A stretch of 64,000 nt of DNA, taken from assembly GCA_011390935.1 (NCBI GenBank), contig JAABRL010000001.1, positions 1 to 64,000 on the forward strand, written 5' to 3'. Under the pieces are notes generated by a model. That model did not search any database and was not told where the DNA came from. It worked only from the letters and a program-made list of their open reading frames with translations. Origin of the DNA: Gemmatimonas sp. (GTDB lineage: Bacteria; Gemmatimonadota; Gemmatimonadetes; Gemmatimonadales; Gemmatimonadaceae). Shown here piece after piece: positions 17,319-26,719 of the stretch. Position 1 is the stretch's first letter. Each line of letters begins with the position of its first letter. The position numbers and the translations under genes are program-made.

Positions 17319-19637
17319 GTGACGGCCCCCACGAATCCAGCACATCAATCCGCGACCGCCTCGCGATCCGGGCAGCGCGCGCACGTGTCGCGCGCGACGG
17401 CGTGGGCGGCGCGCGTCGCCTGCGCCGCGATGGCGTTCATCCCGTATACGTCCCTCTGGGCCCAGCGCGCGATCCGTTGTGATGACCGGGAGCAGGTGCG
17501 CGAGATCTCGGTATCCGGGTCGGAGATCCGCTCCGACGAGCTGGTCACGGTGCTGGCGACGCAAGGTCCATCGCTGGCGAATCGATTGCTGCGCATCGGC
17601 TCGGCCGCGTGCGCGGATTCCTTGGAACTGCTGCAGGACGCGCTTCGAATCGCGGTCCTGCACCGACAACGCGGCTGGTTCACGGCGCAGGTGCGACCGG
17701 TGCTCTCCCCGCATCCGCGCGGGGTGCGGGTCACGTTCGAGGTGACGCCTGGTCCGCTCGCACGCATTGGCAGCGTGCGTGTCGACGGGTTGCCCAGCGA
17801 GCCGGACTATGCCGCCCCGATTCGTGCCCTCGAAGGCGAAGTGTTCGATCGCGTGCGCGTGCAGACCATCAGTGACCGCGTGGTCACCGCTTTGCAGGAT
17901 GATGGACGAGCGCGCACCACGCAGCCGGTCACCAACGTCACCATCGATACGACCGCCGCGCTGGCCGAACTATCCTTCACGTTCGAGCCCGGCGAGTCGC
18001 TCCGTGTCGGCAACATCATGGTGGACGTCACCCCCGTCCCGCGCCGCGAGGTGCACCTCGATTCCGCCGAGGTGCTGGAGTTGTCGGGGCTGCGCTCCGG
18101 GGTGCGCTATCGCGCCACCGACGTGCTGGCGGCGCAGCGTTCGCTCTATCGGACCGAGGCCTTTCGCCTGGTCCTGATCGATACGGTAACCGCCACCGGG
18201 CCGCAGGCCGACAGCACGATCGACCTCCGCATCAGCGTGGCCGAAGCGCGCACACGCTCGTCGCGCGTCGGCGCTGGCTGGGGTACTCTCGAATGCGGGC
18301 GCGTGCAGGGGCGCATCACCGACCGCGGTTTTCTCGGACCGGGCCGACGCGTTGAACTCACGGCACGGGCGTCACGACTCGGCATTGGGAGCCCGATCGA
18401 CCAGTTCCCCGGCATCTGTCCGCAGTTCCTGCGCAACGATCCGTACAGCCAGGAGTTGAACTACTATCTCGGCGTTTCGCTCACGAACGAGACCCTCTTC
18501 GGATTGCCGGTTTCGCCGACGATGGACGTCTACAGCGAGCGACGCGGCGAGTACAACGCGTTTCAGCAGGAGACCGACATCGGTGTCGGCGTGGCGCTGT
18601 CGCGCGCGCTTTCTCAACGCACACTCGTGAGTCTGGGCGCCGATTTCGAGTCGGGGCGCACCGTGACGGATGCGGTGTTGGCCTGTGTACGATTCGCGCT
18701 GTGCCAACCTGCCGACTTCGCTCTCGCGCGCCGCGGCAATACGACGCGGGCCGTGAACCTGACGTGGCTCCACGATCGCGTTGGCAACGTCGCCGACCCG
18801 CGTCACGGTCTTCGGCTTCGGTTCGACGGTCGGCTTGGCAATACGAGCTTCGGCGGACTGGGTGCCGCCGGCGACAGCGGGGTGACGTACGCCTTCTATC
18901 GCCCCACCGTGGAGGCGACCGGCTTCACGCAGCTGTGGAACGGCACGGTCGCGGTCCGCCTGCAGTGGTCGCGCGTGTACGCACCGAACGCGTTCGCCGT
19001 CGGCGGTGTACCGTTTCTGCCACCGCAGGAACGGCTCTTCTCCGGCGGGCAGAACACGGTGCGTGGCTATCAGCAGAACCTGCTGGGTCCCGTCGTCTAT
19101 CGGGTCGATCGGGCCGATGTCGATTCGGTGCCGTTCGGCGGCTCCTACCAACTGGTGGTGCAGCCGGATGCCGCGGTGCGACTGCCCTCGCCGGAGGGTG
19201 GCACCGGTACGATCGTGGCCAACCTCGAGTATCGCCGACGCTTTGGCTGGCCCACGCGCGACTTGCAGTGGGTGCTGTTCCTCGATGCCGGGACCGTGTG
19301 GGCCACCGGGATCGCGGCCTTCTCGCGACAGGAAGTGCGCTCCACCCCCGGTGTCGGCGTGCGCCTCGATACGCCGTTGGGGCCGTTCCGCATCGACATC
19401 GGCTACAACCCGCGCCGCGCCGATGCGGGCAAGGCCTTCCTGTTCGACAACCTGGCCACCCGCGAAGGGCAGCCCTCCACGCCCTTCGTCATCTGCGTAA
19501 GCCCAGGTCAGGAGGTGAGCTTCGAAGAACAACTCGAGGCCGGTGGCTTTGGCTGCCCGCGCACCTTCCGTCCGGGCGCCGGCCGCAGTGCGCTCTCCCG
19601 TCTGGTCTTTCACTTCAGCCTCGGGCAGGCGTTCTGA
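17319..19637 (+). CDS. tamA: TamA-like Omp85-family outer-membrane assembly protein
   Basis: A 772-aa BamA/TamA-type protein. A signal peptide ends near YTSLWAQ; several POTRA-like domains follow (about residues 40-360, e.g. VREISVSGSEIRSDEL, IGSVRVDGLPSEPDY, LRVGNIMVDV). The C-terminal half is an Omp85 barrel with the conserved stretch FSGGQNTVRGYQQNLLGP (about 585), RYDTPLGPFRIDIGYN-like strands and a terminal phenylalanine. Such proteins insert barrels or autotransporters into the outer membrane. The stop overlaps the tamB start by one base (TGATG), which supports TamA over BamA. The GTG at 17319 is uncertain: a GTG at 17385 would begin right at the signal peptide. Some barrel motifs are described from memory of the family. 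Confidence 0.82.
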   Translation: MTAPTNPAHQSATASRSGQRAHVSRATAWAARVACAAMAFIPYTSLWAQRAIRCDDREQVREISVSGSEIRSDELVTVLATQGPSLANRLLRIGSAACADSLELLQDALRIAVLHRQRGWFTAQVRPVLSPHPRGVRVTFEVTPGPLARIGSVRVDGLPSEPDYAAPIRALEGEVFDRVRVQTISDRVVTALQDDGRARTTQPVTNVTIDTTAALAELSFTFEPGESLRVGNIMVDVTPVPRREVHLDSAEVLELSGLRSGVRYRATDVLAAQRSLYRTEAFRLVLIDTVTATGPQADSTIDLRISVAEARTRSSRVGAGWGTLECGRVQGRITDRGFLGPGRRVELTARASRLGIGSPIDQFPGICPQFLRNDPYSQELNYYLGVSLTNETLFGLPVSPTMDVYSERRGEYNAFQQETDIGVGVALSRALSQRTLVSLGADFESGRTVTDAVLACVRFALCQPADFALARRGNTTRAVNLTWLHDRVGNVADPRHGLRLRFDGRLGNTSFGGLGAAGDSGVTYAFYRPTVEATGFTQLWNGTVAVRLQWSRVYAPNAFAVGGVPFLPPQERLFSGGQNTVRGYQQNLLGPVVYRVDRADVDSVPFGGSYQLVVQPDAAVRLPSPEGGTGTIVANLEYRRRFGWPTRDLQWVLFLDAGTVWATGIAAFSRQEVRSTPGVGVRLDTPLGPFRIDIGYNPRRADAGKAFLFDNLATREGQPSTPFVICVSPGQEVSFEEQLEAGGFGCPRTFRPGAGRSALSRLVFHFSLGQAF

Positions 19638-22600
19638 TGTCGCCCCACGTCGATCCGAGCGCTGAGCGACCGCCGTCGAGAAGCCGACGTCGCGTGGTCA
19701 AGCGCGTGTCGATCGGGCTGGCGGTCAGCGTGCTCGCACTGCTCGTGCTCGTAGCCGGTGGCGTGTGGTGGCTCACCGGCACCGACGCCGGACGCGGCCG
19801 TGTGCTCCCCACGCTGCTGCGCGTCGCGAACGGTGCGTTCGATGGACGCGGGCGGCTTGAGGTTGGTCGGCTCGTGTCCGCCACGCCGCGCAACCTGGTG
19901 CTCGCCGATGTGCAGTTGGTCGATTCGGTCGGCGTGCCGATCGTGCGGGCGCAGACTGTGCGCGGTGCGGTGTCGGTGCGCGACCTGTGGGCGGGGGTGG
20001 TGCGCCTGCAGCGGCTGGAACTCGACAGTGTGCACCTCGACCTGCACCAGGGTGCGGCGGGTCCGTTCAACTTGCAGTATCTGCTCATGGGCGATACCGC
20101 GGATCGCACGCCACCGGTGCCTGGGCGTCGGTTGGGTGATGATGTGCGCATTGATGAACTCGTCCTTCGCAATGGCACCGTGGACGTTCGCTATCCGTGG
20201 GAGCCCCACCCGCTCTTCGTGACGGACGCTGAGCGCGACAGCGTGACGGCGTACCGCGATAGCCTGCACGACCTCATTCGTGTCGGTGACCAGCTGTTCG
20301 AGCGCCGCGTCATCACGATCGCGGCGCTGCGCGCGCACGAGGTGTTCCTTATCACCCCCGACGGATCCCCTGGCTCTTTGGTGCTCGACACCGCGGCACT
20401 GGCCGTCAGTGATCCGCCGGTGTCCGTACGACAGGTTCGTGGCGACGTGTTCTGGTATCCCGATTCGCTCACCTTCGATGCGACGTCGGTGCAGCTTCCG
20501 GATTCGCGACTCACGGCGCTCGGCGTGATCTCGTGGGCGCTGCCGGGGCCGGTACGCTACGATGTGGTGATCGACGGGACCGATGTCGCGCTCTCCGACA
20601 TTCAGTGGACGTGGCCCGTGTTGCCGGACGATGGTCGCGCGCGTGCGCGCGTGCGTCTGCGCACGCTCGAGAATCCGGATCATCTCGAGGTCACACTCAC
20701 GGAGCTTGAGGCGTCCGCCATGTCGTCACGCATTACCGGCGAGATCGCCATGACCGCCGAAGTGCGCGACTTCATGCTGCACGATGTCGCGCTTGCCTTC
20801 GACCCGCTCACCACGGCGCTGGCCGCGCGGCTCTCGGAAGACGCACTGCCGCCCGAGCTCAACGGCAACATCACCGGTCGCTTCGTGGCGAAGGACGGTG
20901 GGTCACTCGACGCGCTGCGCATCGATACGCTGCAGTTCACGTTCGACGACGCCACGGTGCGTGGTGCGCGCTCTCGGCTGCGTGCGAGCGGCACTGTGGC
21001 AATTGGCGTGAACCCGACCGCCACCGACATGCAGGTCGCGGATGTCTCCGTCGACTTGCGGAGCGTGCGCACGATATTGCCGGACCTCTCGCCCCTCGTG
21101 AACGGCACCGTATCCGGCACGGCACGCATTGCGTCCGCTTCGCTCGATGCCGCCGACGTGCGTGATCTCGCACTCGACTGGACCGACGACGAAGGCCATG
21201 TGTCCTCGGTATCGGGACGCAGTGCCGTGCGCTGGGCCGGTGGGGCACGCGCCGCGGATCTGTCGCTGGTCTTCGGACAGCTCGACCTCGCTGCCCTGGC
21301 GCGTCACGACACGGCGTTCACCTTGCGCGGGCGCCTCAACGGTACGCTCGAGGCCAACGGCGTGCTCGATTCACTGCCGTTCGCGGTGATGCTGGCGCAT
21401 GACGCGGAGTTCGCCGGCCGTCTGCGCGCCGAGGGATGGGTCGGCGTCGGTGATCTCGAAGCGGACTCTGTGGCATGGCGCACGGGGGCGGTGCTGCACG
21501 CCGATACGCTCGACGTCCAGCCGTGGATGCTCGAGGGCATGGCGCCATCCACCCGCCTTATCGGCGATCTCCAGCTGTCCGCACGTGGTCTCGGCGCCGA
21601 GGTCGATACTGCGCGACTCTCCGTGGCGCTCGGACAGCCGGCGTCGGCATCGCGCACACCCTTCTCGCTTTTCGGGGCGGGCAGTTGGGGCAGCACGGCG
21701 ATGCTGGTGGACTCCGTGCTCGCGGAGGCACCAGGTGCGGTGTTCGAAGCCAGCGGAGGACTGTCTCGCGACTCGGCGGGCCGCGAATCGTTTCGTGCCT
21801 CACTCCGCATGGACTCGCTGTCACTCGTGCGCGCAGAGTTGCCGCGCCTCGCGGGCATGCTCGCGCAGGTTGACACGGCCATCGCGGGCAGTGTCCTGCG
21901 GCTCGCCGAGGACACGCTCACCGGCGATGTGAATACCTCGGTGTATGGCGAAGGATCGTTCGCGGACTACATGGTGAGTGTCGCGTTGGCCGGTCAGCAG
22001 GTCCGCGTCGGCGACGTCGTCGTAGGGCGGGTCTTCGGGTCCACACGCGCCGACAACCTGCCGGGGCGCGCACGCTTCGTCGCCGCCGCGTCACTCGATT
22101 CGGTCGAAGGCCTCGGGGCGTTGCGTATCGCGACGGTGAACTTCGGCGTGGACAGCGCCTCGGCGTCCACCGGCAGCTTGCGCTTCGACGCGCTGGCACG
22201 TGACACCTCGCGACTTCGCATGCGTGGCCAGTTCGCTCGCGGCGACGACACGCTGATCGTGCGCGTGGACACGGTGCGCTTTTCGTATGACGAGGTGGCG
22301 TGGACCAACGAGAGCCCGCTGCGGCTGCGCGACCGGCCGTCCGGATTCGCCATCGATTCGTTCGTGCTGTCGTCCAACCGCGGCGGCAGTCTGCAGCTCG
22401 GTGCCAACGTACCGCTCGACGATCCGATTCATGCGTTCCTGCGCTTCGATCAGTTTCCGGCCGGAGAGCTCGCGGCCTTCGCGCTCGGTACGGAGCGCTT
22501 GCCTGGACTGGTGACGGGCAGCGCCGAGCTGTCCGGCGTGCGTGGTGATCCCACGCTGCGCGCGCGCCTCGTGGCCGATTCCCTCGGCTCGGCGGCGGCG

Positions 22601-24235
22601 ACCATCAGCGGGGTGCGCATCGAGGCCGACTACGCGGCGCAGCAGCTCGAGGCGCGTGTCCTGCTCGCCGATACCGCCGGACGTGCGCTGCGCGGTGAAC
22701 TCACGCTTCCCGCCGATCTCCGCTTGCAGTCGGTGGTAGGCGATCGCATCTACACCGAAGCGCTGCAGGGCGCGATCGTGGCCGACTCGCTGCGGCTGCG
22801 CGACCTGCCGCTTCGCCTCACCGACATTCGTGACCTCGACGGGCTCGTGCACGGACGCATTGCGCTCGGTGGCACCTTCGATGTGCCGACGATCGACGGC
22901 ACCATGCGTCTGGAGCAGGGCACGCTGTTCAGCGATATCCTGCGCATTCGCCCGCAGGACGCCGCGCTCGATTTTGTCGCTGGCGGCGACTCGCTGCACA
23001 TCGCACGCTTTCGGTTTCGCAGCGGCGAACGGGCAGCGGATACGCTGCACCTCACCGCCACGGTGCGGCGGCCGCTGCGCGACAATCCCGGCGTGTCGCT
23101 CGTGGCCAGCATGAACAATCTGCAGCTCTCTCGACAGCGCGACGGCACCGATCTGGACTTGAGCGGCAGCGTGCAGTTGGCCGGTCAGCTCAAGCGACCG
23201 ACGCTGACCGCGGACCTGTTCGTGCCGCGTGCCAATCTCGTCCTCGACCTTACGGAAGCGCGCACGGTGCTCGATCTGAACTCCGCCGAGGCGCAAGCGC
23301 TGCTGTCCCCCGACGAGTTGCCGGTCGTCACGACGGCCAGCGAGAGCTTCAGCGCACTGGGTGCGTATCTCGAGGCACGCGGTGTGCGGGTGCAACTGGG
23401 GGATGACGTATGGGTGCGCACGCGTGAGGCGTCGGTGAAGCTCGCGGGTGGCGTGACCGTGCTCGAAGCGGCCGGCCAGCAGCTGTCGGTCGAGGGCGAA
23501 GTGCAGGTCGAGCGCGGGACCTACCGACTGGACCTCGGCGTGGTGAACCGACCGTTCGTGGTGGATAGCGGGCGCGTGCGATTCTTCCCGCAGGATGCGC
23601 TCAATCCCACGCTCGATGTGCACGCGCGCCACGTGGTGCGCGGCGTGGACGGCCGCGACGTGGCGATCGATGTGGCGATCCGCGGCACGCTCGACGAGCC
23701 CGCGCTGTCCCTCGGCACGCAGGATGACGCGTATGCCAGCGCGCCGGAGTCGGAGTTCATTTCGCTGCTGGTGTTCGGCGCGCCCACGTTCGCGCTCGAC
23801 GGGCAGAGTCAGCAGACGGTGCGTGCAGTCACCGGTGTGCTCGTGCCCACGCTTAGCGGGGCCGTCGAGGGGTCACTGCAGCGACTGCTGCCGGTGTTCA
23901 ACACGGTGCAGGTGAGCACCGCCGGCGGACAGACCGCTGAGGAGCTCGGGACGCTTTCGTCCCTGCTCGGCAATTTGAGCGTCACAGCGGGCAAGCAGAT
24001 CGGACGGCGCACGTACCTGCGGCTCGACACGGGCGTTTGTCGAGGACTCAATGCTGGAGCGGGCGGTGGCTCGCTCAACCTGTGGTATGGCATTGCCGCC
24101 GAGTATCGAATCTCGCAGGGGCTCACCGCGCAGGTGGGCGTCGATCCGGGGCCCAGTCCGTGCGGCGCGCGGCTCGGCGGTGGCGCACCGCGCATGCAGA
24201 TCGGTTTCGATCTCTTCAAGGGGTGGGTGTTCTGA
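19637..24235 (+). CDS. tamB: TamB-like translocation and assembly module subunit
   Basis: A 1532-aa AsmA/TamB superfamily protein. One N-terminal membrane anchor (about residues 22-48, VSIGLAVSVLALLVLVAGG) is followed by a very long beta-rich region of repeating strands, as expected for a periplasm-spanning lipid-transfer groove. The last 400 residues carry the DUF490 (TamB) domain, for example GTLDEPALSLGTQDDAYASAP and SLLVFGAPTF. The family cooperates with TamA in outer-membrane assembly and takes part in phospholipid transport to the outer membrane. The start at 19637 overlaps the tamA stop. The frame is open back to 18701, but that part is tamA in another frame. The length fits gammaproteobacterial TamB. 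Confidence 0.88.
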   Translation: MSPHVDPSAERPPSRSRRRVVKRVSIGLAVSVLALLVLVAGGVWWLTGTDAGRGRVLPTLLRVANGAFDGRGRLEVGRLVSATPRNLVLADVQLVDSVGVPIVRAQTVRGAVSVRDLWAGVVRLQRLELDSVHLDLHQGAAGPFNLQYLLMGDTADRTPPVPGRRLGDDVRIDELVLRNGTVDVRYPWEPHPLFVTDAERDSVTAYRDSLHDLIRVGDQLFERRVITIAALRAHEVFLITPDGSPGSLVLDTAALAVSDPPVSVRQVRGDVFWYPDSLTFDATSVQLPDSRLTALGVISWALPGPVRYDVVIDGTDVALSDIQWTWPVLPDDGRARARVRLRTLENPDHLEVTLTELEASAMSSRITGEIAMTAEVRDFMLHDVALAFDPLTTALAARLSEDALPPELNGNITGRFVAKDGGSLDALRIDTLQFTFDDATVRGARSRLRASGTVAIGVNPTATDMQVADVSVDLRSVRTILPDLSPLVNGTVSGTARIASASLDAADVRDLALDWTDDEGHVSSVSGRSAVRWAGGARAADLSLVFGQLDLAALARHDTAFTLRGRLNGTLEANGVLDSLPFAVMLAHDAEFAGRLRAEGWVGVGDLEADSVAWRTGAVLHADTLDVQPWMLEGMAPSTRLIGDLQLSARGLGAEVDTARLSVALGQPASASRTPFSLFGAGSWGSTAMLVDSVLAEAPGAVFEASGGLSRDSAGRESFRASLRMDSLSLVRAELPRLAGMLAQVDTAIAGSVLRLAEDTLTGDVNTSVYGEGSFADYMVSVALAGQQVRVGDVVVGRVFGSTRADNLPGRARFVAAASLDSVEGLGALRIATVNFGVDSASASTGSLRFDALARDTSRLRMRGQFARGDDTLIVRVDTVRFSYDEVAWTNESPLRLRDRPSGFAIDSFVLSSNRGGSLQLGANVPLDDPIHAFLRFDQFPAGELAAFALGTERLPGLVTGSAELSGVRGDPTLRARLVADSLGSAAATISGVRIEADYAAQQLEARVLLADTAGRALRGELTLPADLRLQSVVGDRIYTEALQGAIVADSLRLRDLPLRLTDIRDLDGLVHGRIALGGTFDVPTIDGTMRLEQGTLFSDILRIRPQDAALDFVAGGDSLHIARFRFRSGERAADTLHLTATVRRPLRDNPGVSLVASMNNLQLSRQRDGTDLDLSGSVQLAGQLKRPTLTADLFVPRANLVLDLTEARTVLDLNSAEAQALLSPDELPVVTTASESFSALGAYLEARGVRVQLGDDVWVRTREASVKLAGGVTVLEAAGQQLSVEGEVQVERGTYRLDLGVVNRPFVVDSGRVRFFPQDALNPTLDVHARHVVRGVDGRDVAIDVAIRGTLDEPALSLGTQDDAYASAPESEFISLLVFGAPTFALDGQSQQTVRAVTGVLVPTLSGAVEGSLQRLLPVFNTVQVSTAGGQTAEELGTLSSLLGNLSVTAGKQIGRRTYLRLDTGVCRGLNAGAGGGSLNLWYGIAAEYRISQGLTAQVGVDPGPSPCGARLGGGAPRMQIGFDLFKGWVF

Positions 24236-24515
24236 TTCAGGTTCGTACCTGGGGCGACCCGTGCGAGGGCGTTCGTGAGGTGGCGATCGTGGTGGCGAGA
24301 CCGCATGTGGTGTTGCGCGCCTGCAACAGTGTGCGCATCAGGGGGCGGGAATCAGGCGGCCGGACGTCACACCTGGCGCACATTTTTCGGCTGGACGAGG
24401 GCTGCTGCTTCACAGCACGTGCGATTCCTCCGCCGTCGACCGCCTTGGCACCAGCTTTGCACGGTGTGATACGTATGACAGCGTGGTAGCTTGTGTTACC
24501 TCCATTCCCTGCGCC

Positions 24516-25163
24516 ATGAAAAGACTTCTCAGCACGATCGCCCTGCTCGCCGTCACGTCGAGCGTGCTACCCGCCCAAGACAGCTGGACCGGCACCTTCG
24601 CCGCTGGCCCCGGCCCGGTGTTTCAGTATTCCCACGGCGGGCTCGGTGTTGGCGCCTACCGCGGCACCCTGTCAGCCAATGGGGCCCCGCTCCCTACCTC
24701 GCAGTACAACGGCTTTGATTTCTGGTGCGTGGACGCGAACGGCATCTATGGCGGTGGCGAAGTGACAGTGCGCCGCATGAGTAGCCTCGACGTCGGTCCA
24801 CTTCGGAGTAGCCTGGCGCAGGCGGCCTACCTGACCACGCTGCGTGGCACCCACACAACAGGCGCTCAGATGAGCGCGCTGCATGGGGCCATCTGGAGCG
24901 TGACCGGTGGCTTGCCGGCCAGGTGGAATCCACAAAGCACGCCGGCTATGGATGCGCTCATTGACGAGGCGCGGGCGAACTACGCCTCGGTCAATCTCGA
25001 GAACTTCTACTACATCGAGTTCGCCGGCGATCCCTCTCGCCAGCAGGAGCTGATCTTTCAGGGCGAGGGCTCGCCGTTCACCGTGCCGGAGCCGACGGGT
25101 GTGGCGTTGCTCGGGATGGCGGGAGCCGTACTCGTCATTGGGCGCCTCCGTCGGCGGTGCTGA
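24516..25163 (+). CDS. PEP-CTERM sorting-signal protein
   Basis: A 215-aa exported protein. A signal peptide (MKRLLSTIALLAVTSSVLPAQ) precedes a compact domain with no recognised family but with a pattern seen in some PEP-CTERM exopolysaccharide-associated proteins (FDFWCVDANGIYGGG, SALHGAIWSVTGG). The C-terminus has the three-part PEP-CTERM signal: VPEP at about 189, a hydrophobic helix (VALLGMAGAVLVIG) and the basic tail RLRRRC. Exosortase would remove this tail. No exosortase gene is in the window. The 280-bp region upstream (24236-24515) holds a TAGCTT hexamer at 24487-24492 that could be a -10 box but no other element I can support. Confidence 0.85.
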   Translation: MKRLLSTIALLAVTSSVLPAQDSWTGTFAAGPGPVFQYSHGGLGVGAYRGTLSANGAPLPTSQYNGFDFWCVDANGIYGGGEVTVRRMSSLDVGPLRSSLAQAAYLTTLRGTHTTGAQMSALHGAIWSVTGGLPARWNPQSTPAMDALIDEARANYASVNLENFYYIEFAGDPSRQQELIFQGEGSPFTVPEPTGVALLGMAGAVLVIGRLRRRC

Positions 25164-25228
25164 AGTCGGTCGGGCTCCCGGCGCAGTGAGGCGCTAGTTA
25201 GTGCGGGAGTGGGTGAACCTCATCAACC

Positions 25229-26719
25229 TCACGGCAGTTCGGTGTTTAGAGAGTCGGCCGCTACGGTCGACTCTCTTTCGTTGTTGAGTGCCCGTCCGAC
25301 GAGCGTGAGCAAATCGCGCGCGCCTCGCTCGCGCCACCACGTCACGGCGGTCCCCGTCAGGAGCCCCAACCCGCGCGCCGCTGCGACCAGCCCGTCCTCG
25401 CCCTTGTCTGCGCCGAAAACCGTGCGCATGATCTCGCCGCGCATGCGCAGCACCACCGGCGACGCCACCGCGATGCTGTTGAACGACGCGTCGTACCGCG
25501 CGCCCACGCCTTCTATGAGCGCCGCGGTTCGCGCGAAGTACACCAGTTCGCCCGGCAGCACGATCGGCCAGTCGAACAGCTCGCGCATCACACGATCGGC
25601 CAGCACCTGCGCGCGTTCGGCGGTCGTTCCACTGCCATAGGCAATCTCGAGCAGCGTCTCGGCCAGCGCTTCCATGGTTTCCACCGGCGTGCCTGGCGTC
25701 ACCAGCCCAAGACTGTAGAAGCCCGCCACGGTGCGTGGCACGTCGCGCCGAATCGCTGCGAGCACGGTATCGAAGAGCGCGCGACGCGTCGCCGTGTCGA
25801 CATCGACCACCATCCCGAAGTCGAGCAGGACGAGCGCCCCGTCGTCGGCCACGAGCAGGTTGCCCGGGTGCGGGTCGGCATGAAACACGCCGTCACGCAG
25901 CATCATACGTGCGTACGTCTCGATCAGCGTTTCCGCGAGCTGTCGCGGATTCACGCGGCCATCGGCAACCGCCGCGTCGAGTCCGTCAATACGCGTGCCC
26001 GCCAGAAACTCCAGCACGAGCGTGCGCTGGCGAGTGAGCGCCGCCTCCACGCGCGGAATGCGAATGCGACGGTCATCGCGAAACCGATCGCGCATACGCG
26101 TGCACTGCATGGCTTCGCGACGGAAATCCATCTCCTCTTCCACGCGCCGCTGAAACTCCACCAGCACCACCTTCACGCCGTGCACATGATGATGCGGAAA
26201 GCGTGCGTAGATGCGATCGGTGAGACGAATGGCAATCGCCGCATCACGCCGCACGACCTCCTCCACGCCTGGGCGCAGCACCTTCACCACCACGTCGCGC
26301 CCCTGCACGCGTGCGCGATGCACTTGCCCCAGCGAACCAGCCGCCAGCGGCGCTTGGTCGATGTGTTCGAACAGTGTGTTGCGTTCCGCGCCGTACGCAT
26401 CGGTCAGCACGCGGTCCACCGCCGCCCACGACACGGGTGCCACGCGGTCCGTGAGCGTGGCGAGTTCCGACACGTAGGGTTCGGGTACCAGATCCGCGCG
26501 GGCGGCGAAGATCTGCGCCAGCTTCACGAACGCCGGCCCCAGTTCAGTGACGCTGTGCACCAGCTGGCGTGCACGTCGACGGTGAAACGCCGCGTCGCGC
26601 ACCGCTGGGCCACCCCACCAGATGTAGCGGCGTACATCGCGGCGAAATGACACGAGCAACGGGAGGGCGTGCCACGTGATCACCGCCGTGCGCCACAGAT
26701 CGCGCACCGACTCCCTCAT
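25229..26719 (-). CDS. ABC1/UbiB-family atypical kinase
   Basis: A 496-aa UbiB/ADCK-type protein kinase-like ATPase, often linked to quinone biosynthesis. Visible motifs: the KxGQ-type helix as GPAFVKLAQIFAARADLVP (about residues 78-96), the A-rich loop AAGSLGQVHRA (about 144-154), the nucleotide lysine in VVVKVLRPG, the catalytic segment FHADPHPGNLLV (about 290) and the metal-binding LLDFGMV. The glycine of KxGQ is alanine here (KLAQ). A hydrophobic segment lies near the C-terminus (GLGLLTGTAVTWW). The start ATG at 26719 overlaps the SDR stop (ATGA), so the SDR and kinase are cotranscribed. The lipid substrate or partner is unknown. Confidence 0.86.
   Translation of the reverse strand: MRESVRDLWRTAVITWHALPLLVSFRRDVRRYIWWGGPAVRDAAFHRRRARQLVHSVTELGPAFVKLAQIFAARADLVPEPYVSELATLTDRVAPVSWAAVDRVLTDAYGAERNTLFEHIDQAPLAAGSLGQVHRARVQGRDVVVKVLRPGVEEVVRRDAAIAIRLTDRIYARFPHHHVHGVKVVLVEFQRRVEEEMDFRREAMQCTRMRDRFRDDRRIRIPRVEAALTRQRTLVLEFLAGTRIDGLDAAVADGRVNPRQLAETLIETYARMMLRDGVFHADPHPGNLLVADDGALVLLDFGMVVDVDTATRRALFDTVLAAIRRDVPRTVAGFYSLGLVTPGTPVETMEALAETLLEIAYGSGTTAERAQVLADRVMRELFDWPIVLPGELVYFARTAALIEGVGARYDASFNSIAVASPVVLRMRGEIMRTVFGADKGEDGLVAAARGLGLLTGTAVTWWRERGARDLLTLVGRALNNERESTVAADSLNTELP

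Noticed and set aside
18701-19636. Upstream extension of the tamB frame (to 1844 aa)
   Set aside because: The extra 312 codons are the tamA gene read in another frame. The ATG at 19637 begins directly at the membrane anchor region.
24238-24251. CAGGT-TCGT-ACCTG hairpin just after tamB as a terminator
   Set aside because: The stem is 5 bp and no T-run follows.
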